This document shows positions 1 through 12,543 of a stretch of DNA of 64,000 nucleotides, in pieces. Position 1 is the first letter of the stretch. Every line of letters begins with the position of its first letter. A model generated the notes under the pieces. The model was given only the letters and a program-made list of their open reading frames with translations, did no database searches and was not told the origin of the DNA. Position numbers and translations under genes: made by a program. The stretch is from Fomes fomentarius (taxonomy: Eukaryota; Basidiomycota; Agaricomycetes; Polyporales; Polyporaceae), in contig JABYQN010000006.1 in NCBI GenBank assembly GCA_022606135.1, positions 2,294,001 to 2,358,000 of the forward strand, read 5' to 3'.

Positions 1-336
1 GCTCAACAAGCACTAACTCAGTAGCCTTCTGAATGATGTAGTCAGCCTGGCCGGGCCTGAGGGTTGTAGGAGGAGGGAGCCTGCTAGTGAGGACCGAGAG
101 CTCGGGCCACTCCAGCTCCGTCAGAGTCTGCAGAGATGTACCAATCTCCCAGCTACCCGTGGAGTCAGCACGGGCGATCGTAAGGACGATAGGAAGGCGT
201 ACCTGTGGGTGGCAATTTGGATCAAGTTCGCCTTTACCTTCGCGATCGTGGCATCGTCGAGGCCCTGTTGGGAAGTGGGGAGGCCCACGACAGCAGACGT
301 CGCGGCCAAGAGGGTAACAAGAGAGGAGAAAATCAT
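1..336 (-). CDS. Secreted six-hairpin glycosidase, 5' part only (runs off left edge)
   Basis: This is the N-terminal part of a paralogue of the gene at 2201-3715. The ATG at 334-336 opens a signal peptide (MIFSSLVTLLAATSAVVGLP) followed by GLDDATIAKVKANLIQIATH. A GT donor follows near 204 (CAG|GTACGC). The next exon reads SWEIGTSLQTLTELEWPELS, then PGQADYIIQKATELVLVE, to the window edge. The same two blocks occur in the neighbour (GLSNETITKVKANLLQVATH; WEIGTELETLIELEWPELS), so the two genes are tandem duplicates in the same orientation. The inferred role is hydrolysis of an unsaturated uronyl or related polysaccharide fragment outside the cell, by analogy with the six-hairpin (GH88/GH105) fold of the better preserved copy. 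The catalytic part is not in the window, so function cannot be judged here. Confidence 0.75.
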
Positions 337-2200
337 GGGGATGCGCTGCCCGTTACAGAGGAATCGAAATGAAGGAATGGACCCCGGAGGGAAGGGGATC
401 AGCTGAAAGCAAGGGCCCGCAATGGTGTCCGCTGTCCATGAGTCGAGCTCATTATACCAATCAGGAGGAGGTGGCGGTTTGCAATTCTTACTTAGTTGAT
501 GGCAATTGGCAACTGTACGATGGGCTATGCGCCTATGATAGGCGGGACCAAGTCAGCGGATGAATAATTAATGATCGGAGAGTCGCGGGCAAACGGCGTG
601 ATCAAAATTTCAACGAACTGCCGCGGTTCATCAGAGGTAGAGTAAATGGCCATTGATTTGGGGTCGCGATAGCGAGAGACGACGAATCAAGCCAGATGAA
701 TGTATGAGCTTTGGAGCATACATACCGTCTTACGGTTGCAGACATCTCAGACCGTCAAATCACTCAAACGGAACTGGGACGTCTGACAATAAACATTGTC
801 CGGTTCCAGAGATCACCTCTCTTTCACGCTGCGCTATGCTCAGTTCGATCGACTCGTTCTCGTCTCTAAGACAGGTTTTCCTCTCACGAATTATCTCGAG
901 GCCAAGATGCATATGGTCTCATGTACATGATGTGCATAGGATCCGGCAGGGAGAAAATGGGGCCGTCGTGGTGCAGTGTATTGTCAACCGTCGACAGTCG
1001 TGATGGATTTGAGGCGAACAGCTCAGGTGCTGGCATAGCTTTGGCAAGTACTACTTACTCCTGGCATTCTTGGGGGACATCGTGATCCGCTTCCAAGCAT
1101 TCACTTTGGTCTCAGACGCCGGGGCATCAGTAAGCTGTTACAAGTACTCTGAACACACGTCGATGACTGGCTAAATATGTGTATTACAATGTATCTGGCT
1201 GTTTCACGTGAAATGCATTATGAATGAACCGGAATGATTTCTCGTTACATACTAGTCACATTCAAGTTGTCCCCATGCAATCACAATGCAACGTGCTGCG
1301 TCACACTTGATACATTTGTTCGCTCACCATCATTTCGATCAGAATGTAACAGCTCGTTACACAGGTCAATACCACCGGGGAGATCTTTTCGCCGTCTCTG
1401 GGCACCACACTATATGCTCATGAGTGCCTCAAGAATGCCAATGACACAAGTACCACCGCAGCGCTTCCAGTGAGATCCATCACGCAGTATTGCTGGTGCA
1501 GTGATCGCACGCAATGTACTTACTTACGATTCGTGATCGACTCGTTGCGATGTGGCCTCCCAGTTTGAGCAACTCCGCGCATCTGTTTCATCGCTTTGAA
1601 TTGCAATCAGAGTCTTGGCAAAGTATTGAGCACAAGTTCCACCTGAACCACAGCACTTGGTTCCTGTTTTTAAACTCAGGCTCAAGCTCCCGATGGAATC
1701 ACGACAGTACTAGTGTAGCGCGCGCACATCTTGAAGAAGAACCCGATCACTAGGTTAATCCTTGTTCATTCCTAGTCTGGTGGGCTGCACAGTAGGTACA
1801 AGCTCAACCACGTACAGGCTATTTGAGATCAGTATCTACGCAATCGCTTGCCCCTCGGCTCCACTAACCGAGATGTTGTGTACGGGCTGTACGCGCGTAA
1901 TGGTAGAATACCCCACCCAGTATATATATGTGACTCCAGCCTCGTTCTTGTGAATGTCATCCGGCCGCCGAATCCATAACTCATCAAGCATCTTATCTAC
2001 ATATTGCGTTTACTTCTACGTACTAGCACGATACATGGACAACAAACCAGTTACTGGCAACAAAAAAGTCGTGCGGCTTGCATGATGAATACGTGGCACC
2101 TCGTAAAACACACCTTAGTGATACAACCATACAACCATAATCCAACAAGTGATGTAGGGATCCCTCCGGAAGCGATTCTGAACACCAAGGCCCGGAAGCT
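337..2200. other. Intergenic, 1.9 kb, between the two glycosidase paralogues
   Basis: The stretch holds the upstream region of the left paralogue and the downstream region of the right one. Only short open frames without recognisable domains are present (the longest, 653-1003 on +, looks random). No tRNA box, tandem repeat or transposon end was seen. The length is unusual for this gene-dense window and may hold decayed sequence. Confidence 0.5.
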
Positions 2201-3715
2201 TCACATCCTAACATAGTTCGCAGCGGTAAAGTCGCGCCAGGCAGCCTGCAAGAGGAGCACGAACGCTTGGCCTTCTGGACTAGGAACACCTGGGAGCGAC
2301 GGACTGTTGAATGTCAAAGGGTCGACGGTGTCCTGTAGCCAGCCTTCGTCGGACAAGCTAGCCTGGATAAGGTCAAAGGCATCATCCGCAGCGCTTATGT
2401 GCGTCAAGTCGCCCGTCAGCGTGGCCATCCGGTATGTGACCGCCGCGAGGAGCGCGGTGCCGGAGGTGTCTGCGAAGGTCGAGCTCTCGTCTTGGTCGAT
2501 GTAATTGAACAGCGTGCCGTTGGTGTGCTGTAGAAACACGGTCCGCGTAAGCGCCTTGTGCGGTGGTGGCCGAGAGCGCGGGAAACATACATACCTGGTG
2601 CGACCAAGTGGCGTTAAGAATCTCATTGATCCATGCCGTCATTTCCAGCCGCTCTGGCAGCAAGTCGTTGGCGGCGTGCGAGCGCCGGATGGTTTCCAGA
2701 ACGCGCAGCATTCCAGCTGCGGCCCAAGCATTGCCTATGAGGGGAAGTGTCAGCGATAGGTGAAGCCACGATGTTCGGATGTCCGACCGGCGCGCACCTG
2801 TACCCCAATGGTTGTTGTCTTGCCAGTCTCCAAGGACAATGTGTCTCCAAAGACCGCTGCCATCAGTCAGATACTGGCGATAGAGTTTGCATTGGTTGTG
2901 CGCCAGTCGCAGGAGATCAGTTCCATCATTGCCGCCCTGGAGCGCGCCGTAATATGCAATGAATGGCGGCGCCATGTAGACGAAGTCGGCCCTGGTCCAG
3001 ATCATTGTCAGACGTCGAATATGCAGATGAGCGGCAAGAAGTTTACCATAGCTGAATCTGGTCCGCACGATGCGAGATAGCACCGTCCTCGGTGCGAGGG
3101 GCGTCATTCAGGAGGTATGCCAGTTGACTAGAAGCAGCAGTAGAGAACCTATTGTCATTAAGGTCCGTACGGGTCCAATTCGTCACAAGGACAGCGACAC
3201 CGAGACCTGAAGGAGGTCAGAGGGTCAATACTTCTACTTCTCGAGCTTCCAGATGTTCACGTACTTGCAGGGTCCCCCACCGCTCCATCCCCATTGATAA
3301 GCGGTCCGGCCCTCAAATTAGTGAGATTGTTGACAACTCTACCGGAAGGTCATTGGCGCTCACGACGACATTATGCATTCAATCGGTCTCACTTACTCGG
3401 TTGCCGTTGCAATCACTTGGGTTGCCACTGCTGGAAGTGGCGAAAGGGACGAAGGAGGGAGATCGTTTAGGAAAATTGACAACTCAGGCCATTCCAACTC
3501 TATCAGAGTCTCCAACTCGGTACCAATCTCCCAACTGATTCATGGTGAGCACAGAACTGTGGAAGGCTTCACAAATTTGCTCACCTGTGAGTTGCGACTT
3601 GTAGCAAGTTCGCCTTCACTTTTGTGATGGTCTCATTGCTGAGGCCAGTTTGGGCTGTTGGTATGCCGAGGACAGTAGAGGCGGCCAGGAGAGCCAGAAG
3701 GATGCTGTAGGCCAT
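2201..3715 (-). CDS. Secreted six-hairpin glycosidase (GH88/GH105-type)
   Basis: The start at 3713-3715 gives a signal peptide, MAYSILLALLAASTVLGIPT, then GLSNETITKVKANLLQVATH and an intron. Later exons read WEIGTELETLIELEWPELS, VVNNLTNLRAGPLINGDG, VTNWTRTDLNDNRFSTAASS and DGAISHRADQIQLW. The largest exons carry ADFVYMAPPFIAYYGALQGG, WRHIVLGDWQDNNHWGTG and NAWAAAGMLRVLETIRRS, then FADTSGTALLAAVTYRMATL near the C-terminus. The stop (TGA) is at 2201-2203. The alternating helical blocks with aromatic and Asp/His-rich turns (ISHR..Q.W.D..YM.PPF; NAWA..GM) match fungal six-hairpin glycosidases related to unsaturated glucuronyl/rhamnogalacturonyl hydrolases. The protein is probably secreted and acts on plant or fungal wall polysaccharide. 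At least six short introns are needed. The exact substrate cannot be read from the sequence. Confidence 0.82.
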
Positions 3716-4669
3716 GTCTCGCTCTGGGGAGAAACGAGTGGGGCGGAGGAGGCAGCAGCGAGACATCAGCAAGGACGATGGGAGTATATATACTTACCGG
3801 GGCCGAGCTCGAGAGAGGAACACCGCGGAACAATATGCGGCCCTGGGTGAATGACGCCAGCCCATGCCAGCCGCACGAGGAGCCAAGCGAGATCTCGGTT
3901 CGAGTTTAAATTTGTTGGACACACCAGATTGGGAAGATCGGCTAGAATTGTGTACAAAGCCACTGCCAAACACCATGGCGATCAATCATATCAGTATCCC
4001 CGTCAGTCACATTCGCCGTGGCATATGCATCTTGCTGGATGAGTATACTCCAAGAGTACTGTTCGCCGAGGGCTCCACCCCGGTGCAGCGAATCCATGTG
4101 ACGGCAGACGACGGGGCCCGAGCAAGTGCCAAGTGCCGTTAAGCATTCCGCCGCTATTGCTATTGAGCGGCTTGCGTGATTTGCAGCTCTCGTCATGACG
4201 AGAAGGGTCCAAACAGCCCTGCACGGAGGTCTGAGTTGAAATAACGTTGTTCTAGCAGTCAGATGTCTAGAGACCATAAGTGTAGACCAAGGCACACCAT
4301 GGCATGCGATCGCCGATGGCCGCGGGAGCACAACGGACGAGTCTGTTCCACTGCGGGTCCCCAGGATATGGGAGGGCTTCTCGAGGTTGAAATGAAGCTG
4401 CAGGTACTACTACATAGCAGCGTCAGACACGAAGATGCGTGTCGCATCCATGTCGAAGCTAAGACCGGTTGAGGGTCGACGTCCTGTTCGACGTCGAGGT
4501 GAAGCTTAATCTTGAAGCGAGCGCCTGTGTGGGAGCCAAATAAGGCGCAACAACGACCTTCGCCACACTAGTTAGGCCACGCTCAGGTTCCGGCAAACGT
4601 CAATTCAGGCTACAGCCTGCCTTCTTGTTCTCGGGTTCGGTCTCGCATTCCGTCTTCTCGCTCTGGCGC
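3716..4669. other. Divergent intergenic region (glycosidase / THO2 promoters)
   Basis: The region lies between two genes transcribed away from each other, so it should hold both promoters. Two GACGTC-centred palindromes sit close together near 4476-4497 (GGTCGACGTC and TTCGACGTCGA), which could bind a bZIP factor; this is only suggestive. No convincing gene was found: the frame 3942-4331 on - has no domain and an unusual composition. Confidence 0.4.
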
Positions 4670-7600
4670 ATGGATATCCTAGAGACCACGCAGAAGTGCT
4701 TGCAGGACTGGGACAGTGGAGGTAGCTCAGAATGGTGCGTGTATCGCCCGACCCCGTTTCAGGCTCTCATTAACGTCGTGGCGCAAGTCACAAACTCGTC
4801 TCCGCCCCCCACTCCAACCCATACGATCCGGAGTGCAACTCCGCTCTAACCACTGCGTACCATGCCTTGCTTTCCGCTACTCTTTCCTCTTGGCCCACTC
4901 CAAAACCGCTTTCTGTGGACTCCTTCATTGTATTCATCCGGTCGGTCGTCGACCACTTGCCCTCCTCCTCCGCTGGCTCTGAGAAGAGTCCAAATGTTGT
5001 GGCATTTGGTGAAATACTGGTGGATATCCTGTGGTCCATCGATTCCGAACTTGAAGAAATTGTAGGAGACGCGAAGAACGCGGCGAATGCAGCGGAGCAA
5101 GGCGCGTTGACCCCCGCAACGGTTGCTCAGGCAGTTAAGGCGAAGGATCACGCGGAGTCCGACAAAGCAAAAATAGTGACGATCGTACGAACGCTCCTGG
5201 TATGTCAAATCTTCACAGTACTACCGCAGCTCCTCAACTCGCACCATCCACAGGCAATCGGCATCCTTGACGCGGACATCTGTCGCGAGAGGCTTGACCT
5301 TGGACTAGTAGCAAGCGTCGGCTTGGTAGTTGACAAGGTGGCATTTGAGAGAAAGGAAATTAGGACGCGAACAGGACTCTTGTGGGTATCGCTTGTTTGG
5401 TTAACTCCACATCTGGTTCACATGTTACTGGAACAGCTACAAGCAGAACAAGTTCAATCTGCTACGTGAACAATCCGAAGGGTACAGCAAGTTGACTACC
5501 GAGCTCACAAGCAACTTGGGTCCTCCGCATTCTCCGTCTACAGGCTACCCTGTCGAAACTCTTGAAGCGATCGAGGCTCGTGCCCATCCCACATGGGAGC
5601 GTGCCCTGGGCCTCATTGGTTACTTCGATCTGGACCCCAATCGCGCTTTGGACATCATACTGGATGTGTTCTCGGTGCACTTGACTACGCACTATACCTT
5701 CTTCCTTGCGCTGCTGTCATTCTCTCCTTGGGGCGGGCGCACACGACGCCATGTCAAGCAAGAGGACATGACCATCGAGCCCGACCCGGAGCGGTACAGA
5801 GGGAAGACTCTGATCGAAGTACTCAAGATCGCTGAAGAAAGTGCCGGGGCTAGAATGGACGATGTTGACAGCAGCCACACAAGGGTATTGGCACAAGTCT
5901 TGGGCTTCAAATTCACATACTACGAAGTACGAGCGTTCCTCCTTTCACCGTATTCAATGTTAATTCCAGTGTAGTCACCGGAAGTCACCGAAAGCACACC
6001 AAATAACTTGTATCTGATGGCCGCCATCCTCATCCGGGAAGGTTTCCTATCGTTGGAGGATTTGTATTCGCATGTGTGTCTTAGTTCTTGGTGCGTCTTC
6101 AATATATACTCATGTTTCCATTCGATGTACAGATCGGTCCTACGGATGACAAGATGGACGGCCTATATAAGGCGTACTTGGCTCACGTCGAGACGCGCAT
6201 CGCTGGTGCCAAAGTCAGTCAGCTCGCAATGGCTGCTCCCCTGGAATCGGGTGGGTCTTCCAACCCGAAGCCACGCGTAGCAGCACCGGAACCAAAGCCG
6301 GAGGAGGTGAAGGAGGCACCGAATCAGAAGCTAGGACTTTTGAACGCATTGCTCTCTGTGGGTGCTTTGCGACCAGCAATCTCAATCCTGTCCAAATTCC
6401 CTTGGATGGTGGATGCACATCCTGAGATCGCCGACTTGATGCTTCGCGTGATGAAGCACTCAATCGGCCCGCTGTATGCCTCACTGCCATCGCCGCTAGA
6501 TAAGTTGACGAGCTTCACGAAGCCGCGTGCGCGATTTGGGGCGACGGGAGTCGTCCCTGCGCCTGAGCGTAGGCCCCAGTTGACTATGTGGGCACCCACC
6601 CCGCCGAGCACGAGCGCGATTGAGTTCGTGTTCTTCTTCCCCGACTGGACGCAGCGTGTGCCAACTTGCACGACTTATGATAACCTCATTGACGTTCTTG
6701 AGCCGTTGATGCGCTTCATTGGGTTGCACGTGTCTCGTGATCCTATCTTTCTCGCCAAGTTCCTGCGCCTGGGTCGTAACCATATGGCGCTGACTGTAAG
6801 TTCCTTTGTTCCATACCGCGACGTCATAATAATATATTATCAGGCGCCCGTTGATCCAGAGACGAAGATACAAGCAACACCGGACCCTACGGACCCTATC
6901 CGGCTCTTCTGGTACAAGGTCCTGCGCGTATACCTCCTCCCGGCCCTTCCCCTCATTCGAGGCAATGCTGTCTGCACTGTCGAGGTGTGGAACATCATGC
7001 GGCAGTTTGAGAATACGCTCCGATGGCAACTGTACGGGGAATGGAAGGCGAGCACGTACAAGTCGCATCCCGAGCTTCGGGTTCGTCTAGTCCAAACCGA
7101 CCGGGAATCCAAGGGCATCATGCGACGACTTTCGCACAACACTATTGATTCCCTGTCCGGTACGGTGGCGAAGCTGGCGCACTCGAACCCGTGCATCTTC
7201 TTCACGAATGCAGTCAACCAGATCATGGCGTACGACAACCTCGCCGGGGTCGTCATTCAGGCGCTCAACTATGTCACCATCATGGGCTTCGATGTGCTCG
7301 TGTACATCATCTTGGAGGCCCTCGCAAACCCGAACAAGGACCGCGTCAAGGACGATGGCGTAAACACGTCGGACTGGCTCCAAAGTACGCGGTTTTTAGC
7401 TACTGTCGTTTATTGAGGTTCTCATGACTACTTTACAGGCCTTGCGTCCTTCACGGGCATGCTCTTCCGCCGCTATGGTGCGGATCTCACTCCGCTCCTT
7501 CAATATGTCGTGCATCAACTACATAACGGGCAAACGACGGATATCATCGTCTTCCGCGAGCTGATCTGGAAGATGGCGGGCATTGAACCGCTCCCGAGCC

Positions 7601-10600
7601 TTTCAGACTCGCAGGTCGCCGCGATGGCTGGTGGTCCTACACTCCGTATTGAAGCTGTCGCCTCGGTCACACGCGGTGCACGTCTCGATCCTGGTGACGC
7701 CATGCTGAAGGGCCCCTACCGACTTGGTAAGGCTCTCCTTGAATCATCGCTTGCTTTACCCCTGCTCGTGCAAGTCGCCCAACAAAGGCAGTCGTGCGTC
7801 CACCAGGCAGGTGATGCGTATCTGAAGTCGTTAGCGAGTCTGTTCGATACGGTAAGTACTTGCTTTGGCTGTCGACGAGCACGATCCTAGCTTGTTCCCT
7901 TTTCTAGACACACGGCGTACTCCTGCAGTACTTGGAGTTGCTCACCACTCCAACGGTCATCCCTCCTGAAGATTACGCCACGAAGGTCGTCCCTCCGCTC
8001 GCAGAGCTCAACGAGAAATACGGGATCTGTGCGCCAATCTGCATGCAAATTTATCGCCCAATACTCAATGGGGCCTTGCTCGTAAGGCCTCCGATCATCC
8101 GCTGTCAACGTGTCACTGAACGAAGTCTATCCAGGCTGCTGCATTTGCTATGCAGGAGAAGGAACGTGTCACGAACGAGGAGGCGGAGAAACGTCTCAAG
8201 GCGGCACTGACAGCCAAGCGCGAGCCCAATGCGATTGCTTCACGTGTAGCCTCCCCAAGTCCCGGCGCGGACAAAAATGTCAATGGCGAAACTGTTGGGG
8301 AGCCTAAGTCAGCTGTCAACGAGTCTCAATCTGGAGATGTTGCGATGGAATCGGCTGAGGAGAGAACTGCGACAGCTCCGGAGGTGCGCCTTCTTTGTGT
8401 CCGTCCTCGGCCGCCCCAGCGAATGACGATTGACTCGCAGAGTCCATGGTTGCCCGAATTGTATGCGCTGTTTGATGATGTCAGGAAGATCGCTCCGGGC
8501 ACCGCAGCGGAAGTAATCGGGTACGCATACATTCTTCTCGCTCATCGGCATCGCTTACCGACAGTCGATCCCTTCAGGCCTGCTTTCTATCTGACCTTCT
8601 GGCAGCTCTCCACGTACGATCTTTCTCCACCCGCTGCCAAGTATGACGAGGAGTGCGCGACATTGCGTACCTTGAGCCGTCAAGAGGACACAATGTACAT
8701 CACTGCCGACCGCTCGGCCGACCGTGCGAAGCGTATGACTGCTCCGGCGCACCGTGACAAGCGGAACAGGATTAATGCTGTCGTGCAGCAGCTCAGCGAA
8801 GAGCTGAAGGAGCAGACGGCTGCGCGAGCCTTCACTATCAAGCGGATCGCGAGAGAGAAGCAGCATTGGTTTGCGCACAGTGAGTTTCGATTGACTACCT
8901 TGGAAATACTGATAATCCAAACTCTTCGTAGATCCCAAGGCTGTGACACTAGTGTCGTGCATCATCGAGTACTGCATCCAGCCTAGATGCTTGATCTCTC
9001 CTATGGACGCAGATTTTTGTGCTCAGTTCGTTAAGGTCTTGCACATGCAGGGCACCCCTGGCTTCTCTACGTTACAGTGCCTCGACAAGGTGCGTACATC
9101 TGCAATTTAAAGTGATGTTCTACGGATGTGCTAACGTGACACAGATCTTTGGTGATCATGTCAAGGTTGTCGTCTTCTCTTGCAGCGAATATGAAGCGCA
9201 CAACTATGGTAAGTACACATCATCAGCATGCTCGTTCTCAATCACTTATCATTGGTGATTTTCAGGTCGTTTCCTTCTGGGTATATTGAATGATATCTCC
9301 AAGTGGTTCCAGGATGAACAGCTCTTCTTGCAAGAGAATAAGACCAAATCTGGTGGAGTCACTGTGTGGCTACCTGGCCTTCAGTTGCGGTACTCAGCCT
9401 CGCGCGGTACACTCTCCCAAGAAGACTTGATCTCATGGAGCGACTTCAAGCAGGTTGTACGCAAGTGGCACCGCAAGCTCAACAAGGTGAATCCTTTCGT
9501 TCTCGCTTGCTATTTGGTGTTGACACCCCTGTCAGAATTTGATAGACTGCATCGAGTCCGGAGAGTTCATGCACGTCTACAATGCCATCATCGTCCTCAA
9601 GGAGATATTGCCGCTGTTCCCGGTCTCGTCCGTTCATGAGATCAGTGGAATGATGTTGAGCAGAGCCATTGAGAAGTTCTTAGAAAAGGAGGAGCGTGGG
9701 GACCTGAAGATCCTTGGTCGAGCGTATGTTATCCTCCTTGCCTTCCCCCTTTCCCATTCTGATCGATCATCATAGTTATTACGCGAGCTTGAAGAAGCGA
9801 GAAGCTTTGTGGACTGCTCCTCCTCATCCCAAGGTAACTATCTTTCAATGCGCATCTACATGTCAGAGATGCTCAAATAGCACTGATAGGGCTCCGCTCC
9901 CCCACCTGGAAAGGGGTCTGCGCCTCATGTACAGCCCGAGAAGCCTCGCACAGGCACTCCAACGACTTCGAGCTCTACTCCACAACCACCATCTGAACCT
10001 CGTCGCCCTGCAGTACCGCCTTCTGTGCCCTCTGCTCCCAAAGCCCAACTTGCGAACGCTTCCAATGCTCCATCTCCGGCTCCTGTAGATCGAGGTGGAA
10101 CCCCGAACTCCACCAAATTGGCACTGGAAACGTATGGGCTATCATTCGATCATCGTTGGACGTTAGACTTATGATTGTGCTATAGTGTTCCCCGACCTGT
10201 AGTCGTCAAGAGGGTAAGGCCAGAAACCAAAGGTGATGATAGCAAGGCTACGATCACAGGAACACCGAAGGCGGATGCTATGGACGTCGACCAGTCCGCG
10301 CCGACGTCCGCTGCCAGAGAGAATCTGGCGGCGCCTATCCCGGTGAGGAGCGTGTCTGGTGTTCCTTCGCTCAACGATGCCGCCCGGTCATCTCGACCGG
10401 GTACTCCCAGTCAACCAATGGCGGTTCGTGCGGCGGCCGGGAAATCGATTCCGAACTCGCCTCGAGGGCCTCACGGATCGCAAGAGCAGAAGTCGCAGCC
10501 CGTTATGCCTCCTCCATCTGAGCCTAGTCAGACCCTTTCCGCACAGGAACTCCGAGAGACAGCGAAGTATAGTAGGTCGGCAGGGGATAGAGACATCCCA

Positions 10601-12090
10601 CTCCCCACGGAACCTCGTGCTCAAGGCGGGAACGCACCAGCACCCTCCCCGCGGCACAGGTCTTCTTCTCCGATGAGTCGACCGGGAACGAGGAATCCCA
10701 GTCAGGAGTCCAGGGCGAGTGGCGACCGTCGCTCTCGTGGAGATAAGTCAGACGACAAGCGCGGAGACCGCGATACACGTCAGGAGTCTCGTGAAGTCTC
10801 GCGGAGGGAGAGTCGCAACGAACGCAGGGCGGCGCGCGAAGATCGCGACAAGGACGGAGACCGCGACAGAGACAGGCGTGACCGACACGGTGACCGAGAC
10901 CGGCGCGACCGTGACCATCCTCGCGACCGAGAACGCGAACGCGACAAGGAGCGTGAGCGGGAGCGTGATAGGGACAGAGGAGACGGTCACAGGGAGCGAG
11001 AGCGAGAACGGGATCGTGACAGAGACCGTGACCGCCACCGTCGAGATGAGAAGGACCGTGACCGCGACGGCCGCAAGGAGAGGGACGGCTCGGGACGGGG
11101 TCCCACGGCTGTTTCAACTAACCCTCCGTCCGACGACCGCGGGTTGCCCAATAGACCTGAGACCGGTCGCCACAGAGGTGAAGACTCTCTGGGCAAGCGC
11201 AGACGGGGCGGTGATGAAGAGGTATGTGTCATGAGGACGGCAATGTCGCAAGTGTTCACTCATGAGCTGAATAAGGCGGATCGTTCTTCTAAGCGCGCGT
11301 CTCGCAAGGACAGCCATCACGAAGACCGGAGCCGCCGCTCATCGGACAAGGATGGGCACGACAGAGGTGGTCGCGAGTCTGACCGTCGTCGGAAGGATCG
11401 CGACGGAGGAGATGGGGACGGCAAGGGCTTGTCAATCGACACCAAAGTACGCGTCCACCACACTTCTCATCTGCCACTCCATCTCATCATGTATTGTAGC
11501 TGGGCGACAAACGTCCTGGGGACGGACCAACCTCTGCCAAGACTTTGCCTCCCTCGACCCCGTCTGCCCCTCGTGCTATGACTGGAGGAGATAGTATACG
11601 CAAGGGCGACGGACGTGACCGAGATTGGAAGAGAGACCAACCTCCGCATGCCCCTTCTGGCACGTCTGGTGGTGGGCAAAACGGCAACTCACAGGAGTCG
11701 TTGAGCCAAAGCGGCAGCTTGCGCTCTCGGATAGGTGAAAGGGACCCTCGCACGATGCTACAAACGCCATCAGCACCCTCTGGTGACAGGAGGGTCGACA
11801 CACCGCGGGACGACGATCGAGACGGTGGCAGAAAGCGCACATTGTCAGGTACGTTATAACTACCTCCCTTTCTGCAGGGTGGCGCTGACCTTCCATGCAC
11901 AGATCGCGAGAGGGATGGGCCGGAGCCTGTTAGTAGCAACGAGCCGACCGCTCAAGCTCCCAAACGCCCCCGCCTCATTCGAGACCGCTACGGCACTGCA
12001 CCAGGCGGCGGAGGTGGTGCGCTCGCGAAGAAGTTGCTTCCCATCGACCCCCAGGCCGCAGATAAGGCTCGGGCGGCGCGCAAGGACTAG
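4670..12090 (+). CDS. THO2: THO complex subunit 2
   Basis: THO2 is the large scaffold of the nuclear THO/TREX complex, which couples transcription to mRNP packaging and export. The chosen start, ATG 4670 (MDILETTQKCLQDWD), fits the family N-terminus. A 53 nt intron (4735-4787) then joins in frame to the exon that reads AYHALLSATLSSW. The hallmark NKFNLLREQSEGYSKL follows near 5440-5500, then THOC2 N-terminal blocks (ALGLIGYFDLDPNRALDIIL; NIMRQFENTLRWQLYGEWK; PIDRESKG-like QTDRESKGIMRRLSHNT). The middle blocks read MLFRRYGADLTPLLQYV and ISKWFQDEQLF. From about 10200 the C-terminus is disordered and dominated by Arg-Asp/Arg-Glu repeats (10850-11090). It ends with DRYGTAPGGGGGALAKKLL and a TAG at 12088-12090. 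The product is roughly 2,100 residues from about 20 exons, a usual length for this family. Confidence 0.95.
10845..11085 (+). repeat. Arg-Asp / Arg-Glu coding repeat inside THO2
   Basis: A run of GACCGCGACAGAGACAGG-like codons encodes alternating R with D or E over about 75 residues. This mixed-charge RD/RE tract resembles those of SR-related nuclear proteins and fits a disordered RNA-binding tail. The repeat is coding, imperfect and not a mobile element. The opposite strand is open over much of it because the codons are simple. Confidence 0.8.
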
Positions 12091-12543
12091 TCTGTGAACT
12101 CTTCCGTATACCTGTAGCATAACTCTCGTACGCTGTTATTGTATTATCGCTCGGTGCTGTAATGGTCAGGACTGTCGTTGGCTCTTGCTCACCATAGCAG
12201 TTTGAACGCGTTCCTGCCGTAAGAGTTGGTGTAGATGTCAGTCAACGTGATAGGGGGGAACTCATCCGATGCGTTCAGCGACCGCATGTGCTACGTAGTA
12301 CGTGCAAGAGTCTTCTCCGTCGGTGATGCTACACAAAGATAGTACTAGACTTGCTATGTACAAGTTGAATTGTATGAGTAGGGATATCGATGTTGGACCG
12401 ATGCTAAGTGGTGTAAGCGTGCAGCGTAGAAGTGTGCTACAGAATTGTGATTATACAATGTTGAACTGTCCGAAGATTGCGAGTTGAATCGATCCATAAG
12501 GAGATAAGCTGTGTATACTAGGACTGACTTAAGGCAGGGCCTG
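12091..12543. other. Convergent 3' intergenic region THO2 / FOL2
   Basis: This stretch is downstream of both neighbours and should hold their 3' untranslated regions and poly(A) sites. It is somewhat A/T richer than the coding DNA. No gene, RNA box or repeat was recognised. Confidence 0.5.

Noticed and set aside
653..1003. 116-codon frame on + in the left intergenic region
   Set aside because: Composition is random-like, there is no domain or splice partner.
3942..4331. 129-codon frame on - between glycosidase and THO2
   Set aside because: No recognisable domain and it would occupy the promoter region of both neighbours.
6496..7068. 190-codon frame on - strand inside THO2
   Set aside because: Antisense shadow of conserved THO2 coding sequence; no domain.
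10524..11117. 197-codon frame on - strand opposite the THO2 RD/RE repeat
   Set aside because: It is open only because simple Arg/Asp codons read as open on the other strand; it lies inside a well supported gene.
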